Source of the DNA: Pseudomonadota bacterium | Lineage (GTDB): Bacteria > Pseudomonadota > Alphaproteobacteria > Caulobacterales > Caulobacteraceae | Direction of reading: 5' to 3' | Length of the DNA: 24,554 nucleotides | NCBI GenBank assembly: GCA_023432855.1 | Contig: JAEZEZ010000125.1 | Location: 1-24,554 of the forward strand | Part shown: piece by piece, positions 6,984 to 14,991 of the stretch | Layout: every line of letters starts with the position of its first letter | Position numbering within the stretch: position 1 is the stretch's first letter | The notes under the pieces: model-generated | The model's input: the letters and a program-made list of their open reading frames with translations, nothing else | Told to the model about the DNA's origin: nothing | Databases searched by the model: none | Program-made: the position numbers and the translations under genes

Positions 6984-8630
6984 TCAGCGCCCCTCCCCGG
7001 CCACCACGAAAGGCGCCCAGGCCGAGGGGTGGACCATGGCCGGATCTCCGCGCCGCAGCATGTCCTTCATCGCCGCCTGCAGGGCGCCGGCGCGCCCCAG
7101 GCGGGGGTTGCGAGCGTGAGCCTCGATGGTGGCCGTGGTCAGCTGCGCCGCCAGGTCGTCGCGCACCCTCCAGTGGCTCACCAGCAGTGCCCGGGCGCCG
7201 GCGTGGAAGAAGGCGCGCGCGAGGCCGGACAGCCCTTCGCCCCCCGCCGACAGTCCGCCCTTTCCATCCCCGGCCGCCGTGTTGCACGCCGACAGGACCA
7301 CCCAGTCGGCGGCGAGATGGAGGCCTGCGGCCTCCGAGGCTGTGAGCAGGCCGTCGTCGGCGCCGTCCGCGCCGACCGGCGTCAGCACCAGGGCCGGCTC
7401 TTCGACGCCGCCGATCTCGCCGGCCAGCAGGCCATGAGTGGCGAAGGCGACCACGCGGGTGGCCGAGAGGTCCGCCGAGCGGACGGCGGCTTCGGTCGCC
7501 GCCGCTCCCGTGACAACGCTGGCCTCCGGCGCCCGCAGCGCGCGGGCCAGGGCCTTCAGTTCGGCGGCCGATCCGGGGAGCCGCGGCAGGCTCTTGATCG
7601 CCGCAAGGTCGGGAGCGCCTGATCGCCAGTAGGCCTCGACGCTACGCGGACCCTCGCCCGCCGGATCGCCCTCGAGCGCGGGGTCGCCGAAGCCGGCGAA
7701 GGCGCTCGCGGCGCCGCTGCGGTCGGGGGCCCGACGCACGGCGCGAAGGCTCGAGACCGCCGGCAGGGTGGCCAGGGCATGGCGCGTGAAGAGCCAAGGC
7801 GTCGCGCGCAACGCCCTGGGGTCTGCGTCATCGCCGCGGGGCGGCCTTGTCGGCAGCACGGAAAGGGGCAGGGCCGACAAGGACCCCGCCTGCACCACAT
7901 AGACCGTACGCGCGCCCTTCAGCACCGGTTCGACCGGCGCCCAGACGCTGCGATAGAGGGCATGGGCCGCTGCCCGCGGGAAGGGCGGGAGGCCGCGCTC
8001 CACGGGCCGGTCCATGCCTGAGGCGTCGACCGCCGCGCGCACGCCGGCCCCGGGGTCGAGCGCGGCGCGCAGGGTGGCGACGGTGGCGGCGACTGCGTCC
8101 GCGTCCATCTCGCCGCGCGCCCAGACCGACCGGTCGGCCCGGACGGCCCAGATGTAGGTTCCGTCCGCCGCGGGCACGATCAGCACCAGGGCCTCGTCAC
8201 GGGCAAGCAGCGCCCGGGTCTCGCTCAGCGGCAGGGGCGCGGGACTGGTCAGGTCGGCGTAGGCGGGAAAGCGGGCGGCGATCTCCTGGTCCAGCCGGGC
8301 CGCCTCGGCGGCGGCCTCCCCTGAGATCGCCTGCAGCTCGACGGCGCGGCGGCGCGCGGCCTCGCCGGGCTGTCCCAGGGCGCGGGCGCGTTCGGCGTCC
8401 ACGGCGCGGAATCGACTGTCGACCTCCTGGCGACGGCGCACCAGTTCGGCCAGGTCCGGGTCCCCTGCCCCCAGCCGCGCCGCGGCTTGGGACAGTGACA
8501 CCGCCGTGCGCGAGGAGGTCGCCATCTGGGCGTCCTCGAAGGCGCGGGCGGCGAGGCTGTCGGGCGTTTCCGCCGCGAAGGCGACGGAGGCCGTCACCCA
8601 CAGGACCACGGCGGTCAGTAGCGGCCGCAT
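6984..8630 (-). CDS. Exported CHAT-domain (caspase-clan) protein
   Basis: A 548-residue protein with a signal peptide (MRPLLTAVVLWVTASVAFA, cut before AETPD). Residues about 25-130 are Ala/Arg/Glu-rich helices, possibly degenerate TPR or coiled coil. From about 150 it is a CHAT domain: LIVPAADGTYIWAV, LSALPLSVLP (247-260 region), FATHGLLAGE with His399, LSACNTAAGDG with Cys449, and ARALLVSHWRV. The His/Cys dyad of caspase-like peptidases is thus intact. CHAT proteins normally work with TPR proteins, and an exported TPR protein is divergently transcribed next door. GGGAGGG precedes the ATG at 8630. A longer frame to 8741 would place 37 residues before the signal, so I rejected it. Substrate and trigger are unknown. 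Confidence 0.88.
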   Translation of the reverse strand: MRPLLTAVVLWVTASVAFAAETPDSLAARAFEDAQMATSSRTAVSLSQAAARLGAGDPDLAELVRRRQEVDSRFRAVDAERARALGQPGEAARRRAVELQAISGEAAAEAARLDQEIAARFPAYADLTSPAPLPLSETRALLARDEALVLIVPAADGTYIWAVRADRSVWARGEMDADAVAATVATLRAALDPGAGVRAAVDASGMDRPVERGLPPFPRAAAHALYRSVWAPVEPVLKGARTVYVVQAGSLSALPLSVLPTRPPRGDDADPRALRATPWLFTRHALATLPAVSSLRAVRRAPDRSGAASAFAGFGDPALEGDPAGEGPRSVEAYWRSGAPDLAAIKSLPRLPGSAAELKALARALRAPEASVVTGAAATEAAVRSADLSATRVVAFATHGLLAGEIGGVEEPALVLTPVGADGADDGLLTASEAAGLHLAADWVVLSACNTAAGDGKGGLSAGGEGLSGLARAFFHAGARALLVSHWRVRDDLAAQLTTATIEAHARNPRLGRAGALQAAMKDMLRRGDPAMVHPSAWAPFVVAGEGR

Positions 8631-8657
8631 GGCGCCCTCCCCAGAACAGAGGCGAAG

Positions 8658-8689
8658 CTTATAGCCCCCTCGGGGCGGCGCAACTTTCA
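8658..8689 (-). promoter_or_regulatory. Possible promoter of the CHAT gene
   Basis: On the minus strand GCTATAAG (8658-8665) matches seven of eight positions of the Caulobacter housekeeping -10 element GCTANAWC. An imperfect TTGCGCC lies 13-14 bases upstream. Transcription would start about 20 bases before the ATG at 8630. The -35 match is weak. Confidence 0.35.
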
Positions 8690-8700
8690 ATCGGTGAAAG
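8684..8700. repeat. Inverted repeat in the CHAT/TPR divergent promoter region
   Basis: CTTTCA-ATCGG-TGAAAG is a perfect 6-bp inverted repeat with a 5-base centre, in the 137 bases between the two divergent starts. It overlaps the proposed -35 region of the CHAT gene, so it could be an operator controlling both genes. Such short repeats also occur by chance. Confidence 0.35.
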
Positions 8701-8767
8701 GCTGCTGTCGCCGCTTGCCGTCGGGCGCGGTTTCGGCCCAACCTGCGGGCGCCAGGGGAGGGCCGGG

Positions 8768-10324
8768 ATGAAACGCCTGCTGATCACCGCTGCCACGTTC
8801 GCCGCCCTGCTGGCCGGGGCGGCTGAAGCACGGCCCTACAGCGACGCCGTGCGCCCCGCCGAGCAGATGGCGCAGAAGGGCGATTACGACGGCGCGGCCG
8901 CGCTGATGGAACAGGTGGCGGCCGAGGCCGTACGCCGTGGCGACCGCCTGCTCTATGCGGAGGCGTCGGGAACCCTGGGCGGCGCGATGGTGGGCATCGG
9001 CCAGATCGAGGCGGCCGGGCCGGTGCTGAAGCGGGCCTGGGACATCCGCGAGGAGATCCTGGGTCCGGATCATCCCATGACCCTGTACTCGATCAACGAC
9101 TACGGGGTGTGGCTGTTCATCCAGGGCCGCGACCACGAGGCGGAGCCTCTGCTGGCGCGGGCGGCGGAGGGCCTGACCGCGCGGGCCAGGACGGAGGAAG
9201 ACCTTGCCGACGCGGCCGAAGCCCGGTCTTCGCACGCCATGACCCTGTTCCGCGTCGGCTCCTGGGAGCAGGCGGAATCACAGATGCTGTCGGCGATCGA
9301 GGTGCTCGCCACCCGTCCCGACAAGGGCGTGCAGCTGCTGTCGGCCTACACCATCCTGGCCGACGGTTACATCACCTGGGGGCGGCACGCGGACGCTCGT
9401 CCCGTCGCGGAAAAGACCCTGGCGCTTTACGAGACGCTGATGGGCCCGGACTCCCCGCATTCCGTGGGGCCGTTGATCCTGCTGGGTCAGACGAACCTCA
9501 ATCTCGGCGACCACGGCGCGGCCGAGGCCTACTACCAGCGGGCCATCGAGGTGGCGCACAAGCTGTCGGCCGGCGTGAACCCCTACGCCACCCATGCCCT
9601 GGTTTCGCTGGCCAACTTCTATTCCGCCACCGGCCGCCCGGAGGAGGCCCTGCCCATCTACCGCCGCGCCTTCGAGGCCTACGCCGGAGCGGGCGACGAC
9701 AGCTGGCGGGCCGCCGAGGCCTATCGCATGTACGCCGTGACCCTCGCCCAGCTCGGCCGGCCGGACGAGGCGGTGGAGCCGGCCCGCCGTGCGCTCGAAC
9801 TGCTTGAGCGCGGCCGGGGCCCGGAAAGCGAGCAGGCGGCCTCGGCGCGTCTGGTGCTGGCTCGCATCGCCCTGGACCGGGGCGAGGCGGCGGAAGCGGA
9901 CCGGTGGGCGCGGGAGGCGCTGGCCCTGTTCGAGAAGGCGCTGTCCACCACCAACCCGAGGCTCGACGGGCCGCTCATCCTGGCCGCCGAGGTCGCCGAG
10001 CAGCGGGGCGACTGGACCGAGGCCGCGAGCCTCTACCGCCGCGCCATCGAGGTGGCCCGCACGGAGAGGCCGGCCTACCACCCGAGCCTGACGGGCGCCC
10101 GGGCCTGGCTGGCCCAGGCCCTGATCCGCTCAGGCGGAGACACGGCGGAGGCCTACGCGCTCGCGCGGGAAGGCGCCTCGGCCCTGCAGCAGTTGGCCCT
10201 GGCCAATGCCCGCGTTATCGGCCGCGGTGGGGCGCCCAACCTCAGCGCACAGGACCGCGAGGTCTTCGAGATCGCCGTAAGCGCCGCCTGGGCGCATCGG
10301 CAGCGCCTGGAGGCGGAGAACTAG
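8768..10324 (+). CDS. Exported tetratricopeptide-repeat (TPR) protein
   Basis: A 518-residue exported protein with a signal peptide (MKRLLITAATFAALLAGAAEA). The rest is made of roughly 40-residue helix pairs of the kinesin-light-chain type of TPR, for example LGPDHPMTLYSINDYGVWLF, GRDHEAEPLLARA, GPDSPHSVGPLILLGQTN, GDHGAAEAYYQRAIEVAH, GRPEEALPIYRRAFEAY and GDWTEAASLYRRAIEVAR. I see about ten repeats and no enzyme domain. TPR arrays bind partner proteins; here the likely partner is the exported CHAT protein divergently transcribed from the same 137-base region. AGGGGAGGG lies upstream of the ATG at 8768. The stop codon overlaps that of the convergent kinase gene in CTAG. Confidence 0.88.
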   Translation: MKRLLITAATFAALLAGAAEARPYSDAVRPAEQMAQKGDYDGAAALMEQVAAEAVRRGDRLLYAEASGTLGGAMVGIGQIEAAGPVLKRAWDIREEILGPDHPMTLYSINDYGVWLFIQGRDHEAEPLLARAAEGLTARARTEEDLADAAEARSSHAMTLFRVGSWEQAESQMLSAIEVLATRPDKGVQLLSAYTILADGYITWGRHADARPVAEKTLALYETLMGPDSPHSVGPLILLGQTNLNLGDHGAAEAYYQRAIEVAHKLSAGVNPYATHALVSLANFYSATGRPEEALPIYRRAFEAYAGAGDDSWRAAEAYRMYAVTLAQLGRPDEAVEPARRALELLERGRGPESEQAASARLVLARIALDRGEAAEADRWAREALALFEKALSTTNPRLDGPLILAAEVAEQRGDWTEAASLYRRAIEVARTERPAYHPSLTGARAWLAQALIRSGGDTAEAYALAREGASALQQLALANARVIGRGGAPNLSAQDREVFEIAVSAAWAHRQRLEAEN

Positions 10325-11712
10325 AGACCGGGCCGCGGCGCGAAGGCCGGAAAGCGGACGCGCACCCGCAGGCCGGGGCCTGCGTCCTCCAGGGCCACCT
10401 TCGCCCCGTGCCGCTTGGCCACCGCCGCCACCAGCGCCAGGCCGAGACCATGGCCCGGCGTCGCGGCGGCGCCCGTTCCCCGGGTGAAGCGTCGGAAAAC
10501 CGCTTCCCGCTCCGCTTCCGGCACGCCGGGCCCCTGGTCCTCGACGACCAGTTCGGACCAGCCCCCGGCCTCGCCTACCCGGACCGTCACCCGGCCGCCG
10601 GGCGGCGAGAACTTGATGGCGTTGTCGACCAGGTTGGCCAGCAGCCGGATGACCAGCGATCGCTCGCCCAGCATCGGGGCCGGCGCGCGCTCGAACACGA
10701 GCTCCACGCCCCGGTCGTCGGCGACGGCCTGATAGAGGTCGACGGCGTCGGCCGCAGCCTCGTCCAGCGCCAATCCCTCCAGGCCGGCGTCGGCGCCCGC
10801 TTCGACCTCGGCGATGTCCAGCAGGGCGCTGAAGGTTTCGAGGATCTCGTCGGTTTCCGCCGCGGCCGCGCCCGTCAGGCGGCGCGCCTCCTCGAGGGTG
10901 GTCGCCCGGCTGGCGGCCTCGAGGTCCGAGCGCAGGCGCGCCATGGGCGTGCGCAGATCGTGGGCGATGCGGTTGGAGACGTCCCGCAGGCCGACCACGA
11001 GGTTGTCGATACGCTCGAGCATGGCGTTCACGTGCCGGGCCAGGGCGCCGAACTCGTCGTCGGCGCCGGCGCCCGGCGCGCGCGCCGACAGGTCCCCGGT
11101 GCGCACGCGGTCGCAGGCCTCGTTGACCCCGCGCACGCGTCGCAGGATGCGGCCGCTGGCCCACGGGCCGACCATCAGTGCGGCCACTGCGGCCAGCGCC
11201 AGGGCCAGGGCCGCGGTGCGGATCAGCTCGCCCTGCAGCTGGTCTTCGAAGTTGCGCCCGATCAGCAGGCTCGCCCCGCCGCCGAGATCGACCTTCAGGG
11301 CCAGCCCCCGCGAGCTGCCGTTCTCCAGGCCGCGCAGGCTGAGCCAGCCGTCGCCGTGCGGCGTCAGTCTCGCCGACGGGGGAATGTCGCCGCCGAAGAT
11401 TTCGCCGCCGCGCTCGAGCCGGTAGGCGCGCGGATCGTTCGGGCGGGCGGAGCGCGCCAGCACAATGGCCCGCGCCTTCTCGAAGCGAAGTTCGGGGCCG
11501 CCGCCCGAGATCTTGTCGAGCACCGCCTCGCGGTCCGCCAGGATGAGGTCGCGGCTGCGCTCAAGGTTCTTGGCGTTCACCAGGTGCACGGCGCCGGCCA
11601 CGAACAGGACGGCGGCGGCGGCGAAGGCGCCGGCATAGACCGCTGCGAGACGCAGGAAGGCCGAGGCGCCCCGCGAACGGGCGACTTCAGGAGAGGTCTG
11701 ATCGAATGACAA
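10321..11712 (-). CDS. Two-component sensor histidine kinase
   Basis: A 463-residue inner-membrane kinase. A first TM segment is at about residues 18-45, a periplasmic sensor region of about 115 residues follows, and a second TM is at about 165-183. A HAMP linker (ILRRVRGVNEACDRVRTGDL) leads to the H-box VSNRIAHDLRTPMARLRS with phospho-acceptor His251. The N-box LANLVDNAIKFS (Asn364) and G-boxes DQGPGVP and GHGLGLALV complete the ATPase domain. All key residues are present. The ATG at 11712 lies inside the end of the response regulator gene (26-base overlap), so the pair is coupled. The periplasmic sensor has no recognisable fold, so the signal is unknown. Its place beside exported CHAT, TPR and caspase genes suggests it may control them. 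Confidence 0.93.
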   Translation of the reverse strand: MSFDQTSPEVARSRGASAFLRLAAVYAGAFAAAAVLFVAGAVHLVNAKNLERSRDLILADREAVLDKISGGGPELRFEKARAIVLARSARPNDPRAYRLERGGEIFGGDIPPSARLTPHGDGWLSLRGLENGSSRGLALKVDLGGGASLLIGRNFEDQLQGELIRTAALALALAAVAALMVGPWASGRILRRVRGVNEACDRVRTGDLSARAPGAGADDEFGALARHVNAMLERIDNLVVGLRDVSNRIAHDLRTPMARLRSDLEAASRATTLEEARRLTGAAAAETDEILETFSALLDIAEVEAGADAGLEGLALDEAAADAVDLYQAVADDRGVELVFERAPAPMLGERSLVIRLLANLVDNAIKFSPPGGRVTVRVGEAGGWSELVVEDQGPGVPEAEREAVFRRFTRGTGAAATPGHGLGLALVAAVAKRHGAKVALEDAGPGLRVRVRFPAFAPRPGL

Positions 11713-12370
11713 AGCCCTGCTTTCTGACCGTCTCCACCAGCGGCTTGCCGGCCGCCGCCTCCAGTTTCGAGCGCAACCGCGACAGGTTCACGTCGATCAC
11801 GTTGATCTGGGGCGGGATGCGATATTCGGGCCAGCAGGCGTTCCAGATCATCTGCCGGGAGACGATCTGGTCGTGGTTCTCGGCCAGGAAGCGGAGAATC
11901 TCGAACTCCTTCGGCGAGAGGTCCACGTGCTGGTCCCGCCAGTGCACGGTGCGCGCCTTGATGCGGACTTCCAGCGCGCCGAGCACGATGACGTCCGGAT
12001 GCGGCTCGCGCCGGGTGCGGCGCAGCAGGGCGTTGACCCGCGCAAGCAGTTCCTCGGCCTCGAACGGCTTGGCCAGGTAGTCGTCGCCCCCGGCGTCGAG
12101 GCCTTCGACCCGGCTGCGCGTCTGACCGAGGTTGGAAAGGAAGAGCGCCGGGGTCTTCACGTCCATCCCGCGCAGCCGCCGCAGGGTGCTCAGGCCATCC
12201 AGGCCCTCCACCATCCGGTCGAGGATCAGCAGGTCGTAAGGCTCGGCCGCCGCGGCCCGCAACGCGTCGTCGCCCCGGACGAACCGCTCGACCGCCAGAC
12301 CCGCGCCCGTCACCGCCTCGACCACACGCTCCGCGGCGTCGTCGTCGTCTTCCAGCAGCAGTACGCGCAT
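11687..12370 (-). CDS. OmpR/PhoB-family response regulator
   Basis: A 227-residue DNA-binding regulator. The receiver domain shows the acidic pair in LLLEDDDDA, phospho-acceptor Asp51 in LLILDRM, and Lys101 in YLAKPFEAEE. The C-terminal winged helix shows the typical LSPKEFEILRFLAENHDQIVSR, then INVIDVNLSRLRSKLE and TVRKQGFVI. The ATG at 12370 has GGGGGG a few bases upstream; a longer frame to 12451 has no ribosome site in support. It is the first gene of a leftward operon with the histidine kinase and is divergent from the secreted protein gene that leads the caspase cluster. Its targets are not visible from sequence. Confidence 0.94.
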   Translation of the reverse strand: MRVLLLEDDDDAAERVVEAVTGAGLAVERFVRGDDALRAAAAEPYDLLILDRMVEGLDGLSTLRRLRGMDVKTPALFLSNLGQTRSRVEGLDAGGDDYLAKPFEAEELLARVNALLRRTRREPHPDVIVLGALEVRIKARTVHWRDQHVDLSPKEFEILRFLAENHDQIVSRQMIWNACWPEYRIPPQINVIDVNLSRLRSKLEAAAGKPLVETVRKQGFVIRSDLS

Positions 12371-12481
12371 GTGTTCCCCCCAAGGGCCGTCAACGCGAGA
12401 TTGAGCCCTCTTCGCACCCGGGGCGCCGCTGACAATAACCGTAAGATGCAACCGTCGCCATTTTCGGCGCAGTATGCCGTC

Positions 12482-13129
12482 ATGACAAAGATGCGCCTCA
12501 GGACCGCGGGCGTTGCGCTCGCCTCGGCCGCCCTCCTGCTGACCGGCGTTTCCGCCGGCAGGGCCGAACCGGCCGCAGGGCCCGAAGCCTTTCAGATTCT
12601 CCGGCTGTCCGCGGAACTGGCGCGCGCCGGACGGGATCGGCGCGACCCATGGGCGCTGGCGACGGCCGCCCGTCTGCGGCGCGAGACGCCGCTTCAGTTC
12701 GTCGCCCGCGAAGGCGCCGACAGTCCGGACAACGCCTGGGACGCGTCGGACGCCTGGCTCGACGAAGCCATGGCGCTGGGCGGTTCAGACCCCCGGCTGG
12801 CCTCGTTCGTCGAAGACGTTCGCGCCATAACCTTCAAGGGACGTCAGGGTGGTCCGAAGGTGTCGACAGCGCGCCTCGGCGCAGGTCTGTCGCACCGGTT
12901 CGGGGAGAGTTTCGAGGCCGGCCGGCCGGCCGTAGTCTTCCTGGAAGGGGACGGCGACACGGACCTCTCCCTCAGCGTGAAGGGCCCGAACGGCCAGACC
13001 GCCTGCTCGGACAGCTCGCCCGGAGACGTGAAACTCTGCGCCTGGACGCCTGAAAGGAGGGGCGGCTACGCGGTGGAGGTGCTCAATCGCGGCCGCGTCG
13101 CGAACCGGTATGCCCTGGCCACGAACTGA
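12482..13129 (+). CDS. Exported protein of unknown function with a possible PPC-like C-terminal domain
   Basis: A 215-residue exported protein with a signal peptide (LRTAGVALASAALLLTGVSA). Residues 30-110 look helical. The C-terminal part (about 135-215) is beta-rich: ESFEAGRPAVVFLEGDGDTD, LSLSVKGPNG, two cysteines in TACSDSSPGDVKLCAW, then GGYAVEVLNRGRVANRYALATN. This pattern resembles bacterial pre-peptidase C-terminal (PPC) domains, often found with secreted peptidases. That is a resemblance by eye, not a firm assignment. The start is uncertain: ATGs at 12446, 12482 and 12491 are all in frame and none has a clear Shine-Dalgarno site. The caspase gene begins 10 bases after its stop, so they are probably co-transcribed. 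Confidence 0.75.
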   Translation: MTKMRLRTAGVALASAALLLTGVSAGRAEPAAGPEAFQILRLSAELARAGRDRRDPWALATAARLRRETPLQFVAREGADSPDNAWDASDAWLDEAMALGGSDPRLASFVEDVRAITFKGRQGGPKVSTARLGAGLSHRFGESFEAGRPAVVFLEGDGDTDLSLSVKGPNGQTACSDSSPGDVKLCAWTPERRGGYAVEVLNRGRVANRYALATN

Positions 13130-13139
13130 GCTGCGCGGG

Positions 13140-14819
13140 ATGAGAGCGGCGCTGCTCGCGCTGGCGGCGGCCGCCTGCCTCGGCGCCAGCGCGCCGCCCG
13201 AACCCCGGGCGCGGGCGCTCCTCATCGGCGTAGGCGACTACGACGGCCTGCCGGAATTCCTGCAGTTGCGCGCGCCGGACGGGGACGTGCGGCGGTTGGA
13301 GGCGGCGCTGACCGGCGCCGGTCTCCCGAAAGCGTCGATAGAGGTAATGACGGAGCGGCGCGGTGCGCGGCCAACCCGCGCGGCGATCCTCGCCGCCCTT
13401 GACCAGCTGGCCCGCGACGCACAGCCGGGCGACCAGGTCATGGTCTACTTCTCGGGCCACGGCGCCCAGGCGCCCGCACGCTATCCCGATCGCGAGCCCG
13501 ACGGGCTGGAGGAAGTCTTCCTGGCGGCCGACGCGACCGCCTGGGACGACCGCGCGGAGACGCTTCCCGGGTCGCTGGCCGACTTCGAGATCGAGACGGC
13601 GCTGAACGCCATCCGCGCGCGCGGCGCCCACGTGTGGTTCGTGGTCGACGCCTGCCACGCGGCCGGCGCCATGCGCTCGGGCCTGGCGGAGGACGCGCGC
13701 GTGAAGTCGGCGGGCATGGCGGAGCTGGGCCTTCCCATGCTCGGCCGTCCCCTGCGCAGCACCGTAAGGGACTCCGCGCCACTGGCGCCGTCTTCCGGCG
13801 GCGGCGCCTTCACCGCCTTCTACGCCGCGGCCCCGGGCGCCCTCGCGGTGGAGCGGCGGCTGCCGCCAGGGGCTGAGCACGCTGCGCCGGCCTCGGTCTT
13901 CACCTTCGCCCTGACGCGCGCCCTGGCGCAGGGCCGGCATCGCAGCTTCCGCGACCTGGCGGCCGCAATTTCCGGGGCGGCGGCCGAGACGGGCGTTGCG
14001 CCCCAGCCCGTGTTCGAGGGCGCGCTGGCGGGCGCGCCCATGGGGCTGGCCCCCGCCGACCGGCGCTTCCCGGTGCAGCGGCGGGGCGCGGTGCTTATCG
14101 TTCAGGCGGGCGCGGGCGAAGGATTCGACGCTGACAGGGCGGTCGAACTGTTCGTGGAGGGGCGGCCGGTCGGCACGGCAATCATCGAACGCGCCGGGCT
14201 GGCCACAGCGATCCTGCGCTTCGATCGTCCGCCTCCGCCCGGGCGGCTCGAGGCGCGCCTGATGTCGACGGCGGCCCCGGAGGCTCGCGGGGCGCGGCTG
14301 TTACGCGCGCTTGCGCCTCTGACGGGTCAGGCTGCGGCGGAGCATCTGTTTGTGGAGGCAGGGCTATGGCGGCAGGGTTGTGGACCAAATCCTCCCGCGC
14401 GCGATGGCGTCCCGCCGGGAGCCTCCCCCCTCTCGCTCTCGGCGCCTCCGCTCCTGCGCCACTGCGACGTGCTCTACGGGCGGATCGAGAACGCGGGCCC
14501 CTACGCAATCGATGTCTCGCCGCTCTACGTCGATGCGGCGGGCGCGATCGCCGCCCTGGGTCTCGCGCCCGCGGATTCCGTGCGCATGGAGCCCGGAGAG
14601 ACGCGCTATTTCGCCGTTCGTCTCCTGACGCAGGGCGAGAAGGGCGAGCGCTTGCCGAGCGGAACCGAGCGCCTCGTTCTTGTCGCGGTCAGGGCGGGAC
14701 GCGACGCGCCGCGCGACCTGCGCTCCCTCGCCGACCCCGCCGCCTGGCGCGACGGCTCCGCCGTCACGATCGACGAACAGGCCGGAGCGCTCATCTACCC
14801 CCTGCAATTGCAGGACTGA
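13140..14819 (+). CDS. Exported caspase-family (peptidase C14) protein
   Basis: A 559-residue protein with a signal peptide (MRAALLALAAAACLGASA). The caspase p20-like domain begins at RALLIGVGDYDGLPEF and contains MVYFSGHGAQ with catalytic His107 and WFVVDACHAAGAM with catalytic Cys172; both residues of the dyad are present. The sequence DREPDGLEEVFLAAD between them is usual in bacterial metacaspase-like proteins. After about residue 300 comes a region with no catalytic signature, including an all-beta-looking stretch (RRGAVLIVQAGAGEGF; MEPGETRYFAVRLLTQG). Export is notable, since many prokaryotic caspases act in the cytoplasm. The ATG at 13140 fits the signal peptide; ATG 13110 would overlap the upstream gene. 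Targets and activation are unknown. Confidence 0.88.
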   Translation: MRAALLALAAAACLGASAPPEPRARALLIGVGDYDGLPEFLQLRAPDGDVRRLEAALTGAGLPKASIEVMTERRGARPTRAAILAALDQLARDAQPGDQVMVYFSGHGAQAPARYPDREPDGLEEVFLAADATAWDDRAETLPGSLADFEIETALNAIRARGAHVWFVVDACHAAGAMRSGLAEDARVKSAGMAELGLPMLGRPLRSTVRDSAPLAPSSGGGAFTAFYAAAPGALAVERRLPPGAEHAAPASVFTFALTRALAQGRHRSFRDLAAAISGAAAETGVAPQPVFEGALAGAPMGLAPADRRFPVQRRGAVLIVQAGAGEGFDADRAVELFVEGRPVGTAIIERAGLATAILRFDRPPPPGRLEARLMSTAAPEARGARLLRALAPLTGQAAAEHLFVEAGLWRQGCGPNPPARDGVPPGASPLSLSAPPLLRHCDVLYGRIENAGPYAIDVSPLYVDAAGAIAALGLAPADSVRMEPGETRYFAVRLLTQGEKGERLPSGTERLVLVAVRAGRDAPRDLRSLADPAAWRDGSAVTIDEQAGALIYPLQLQD

Positions 14820-14852
14820 CCTGACACGGCCAAACCTGACGGCCTTCTTAAG

Positions 14853-14880
14853 TTGATGGGCCGACCCCGCCCGCTAGAGT
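14853..14880 (+). promoter_or_regulatory. Possible housekeeping-type promoter for the 369-residue protein gene
   Basis: TTGATGG (14853-14859) and GCTAGAGT (14873-14880) are 13 bases apart. They resemble the Caulobacter sigma-73 elements TTGACGS and GCTANAWC with one and two mismatches. The site lies about 110 bases before the ATG at 14992, in the only gap of size within the caspase cluster, so the last two genes may be transcribed separately. Confidence 0.35.
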
Positions 14881-14991
14881 CGGACAGCGCTTCAGAGCGC
14901 GTGGGGTTTCAAGGATTTCTGACAGGCCGGGCGTTCGGCGCGCCGCACCCTCGTGCGGGCGAATGCCCCAGCCTTGTCCGGAGGCGGGGTG

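Noticed and set aside
7847..8767. Upstream extension of the TPR gene by about 300 codons
   Set aside because: The extension is antisense to the CHAT gene and is an Arg/Pro-rich shadow; the TPR protein has a signal peptide and ribosome site at 8768.
9904..11709. 601-codon open frame on the plus strand over the TPR and kinase genes
   Set aside because: It runs in another frame through the end of the TPR gene and antisense through the kinase, both strongly supported.
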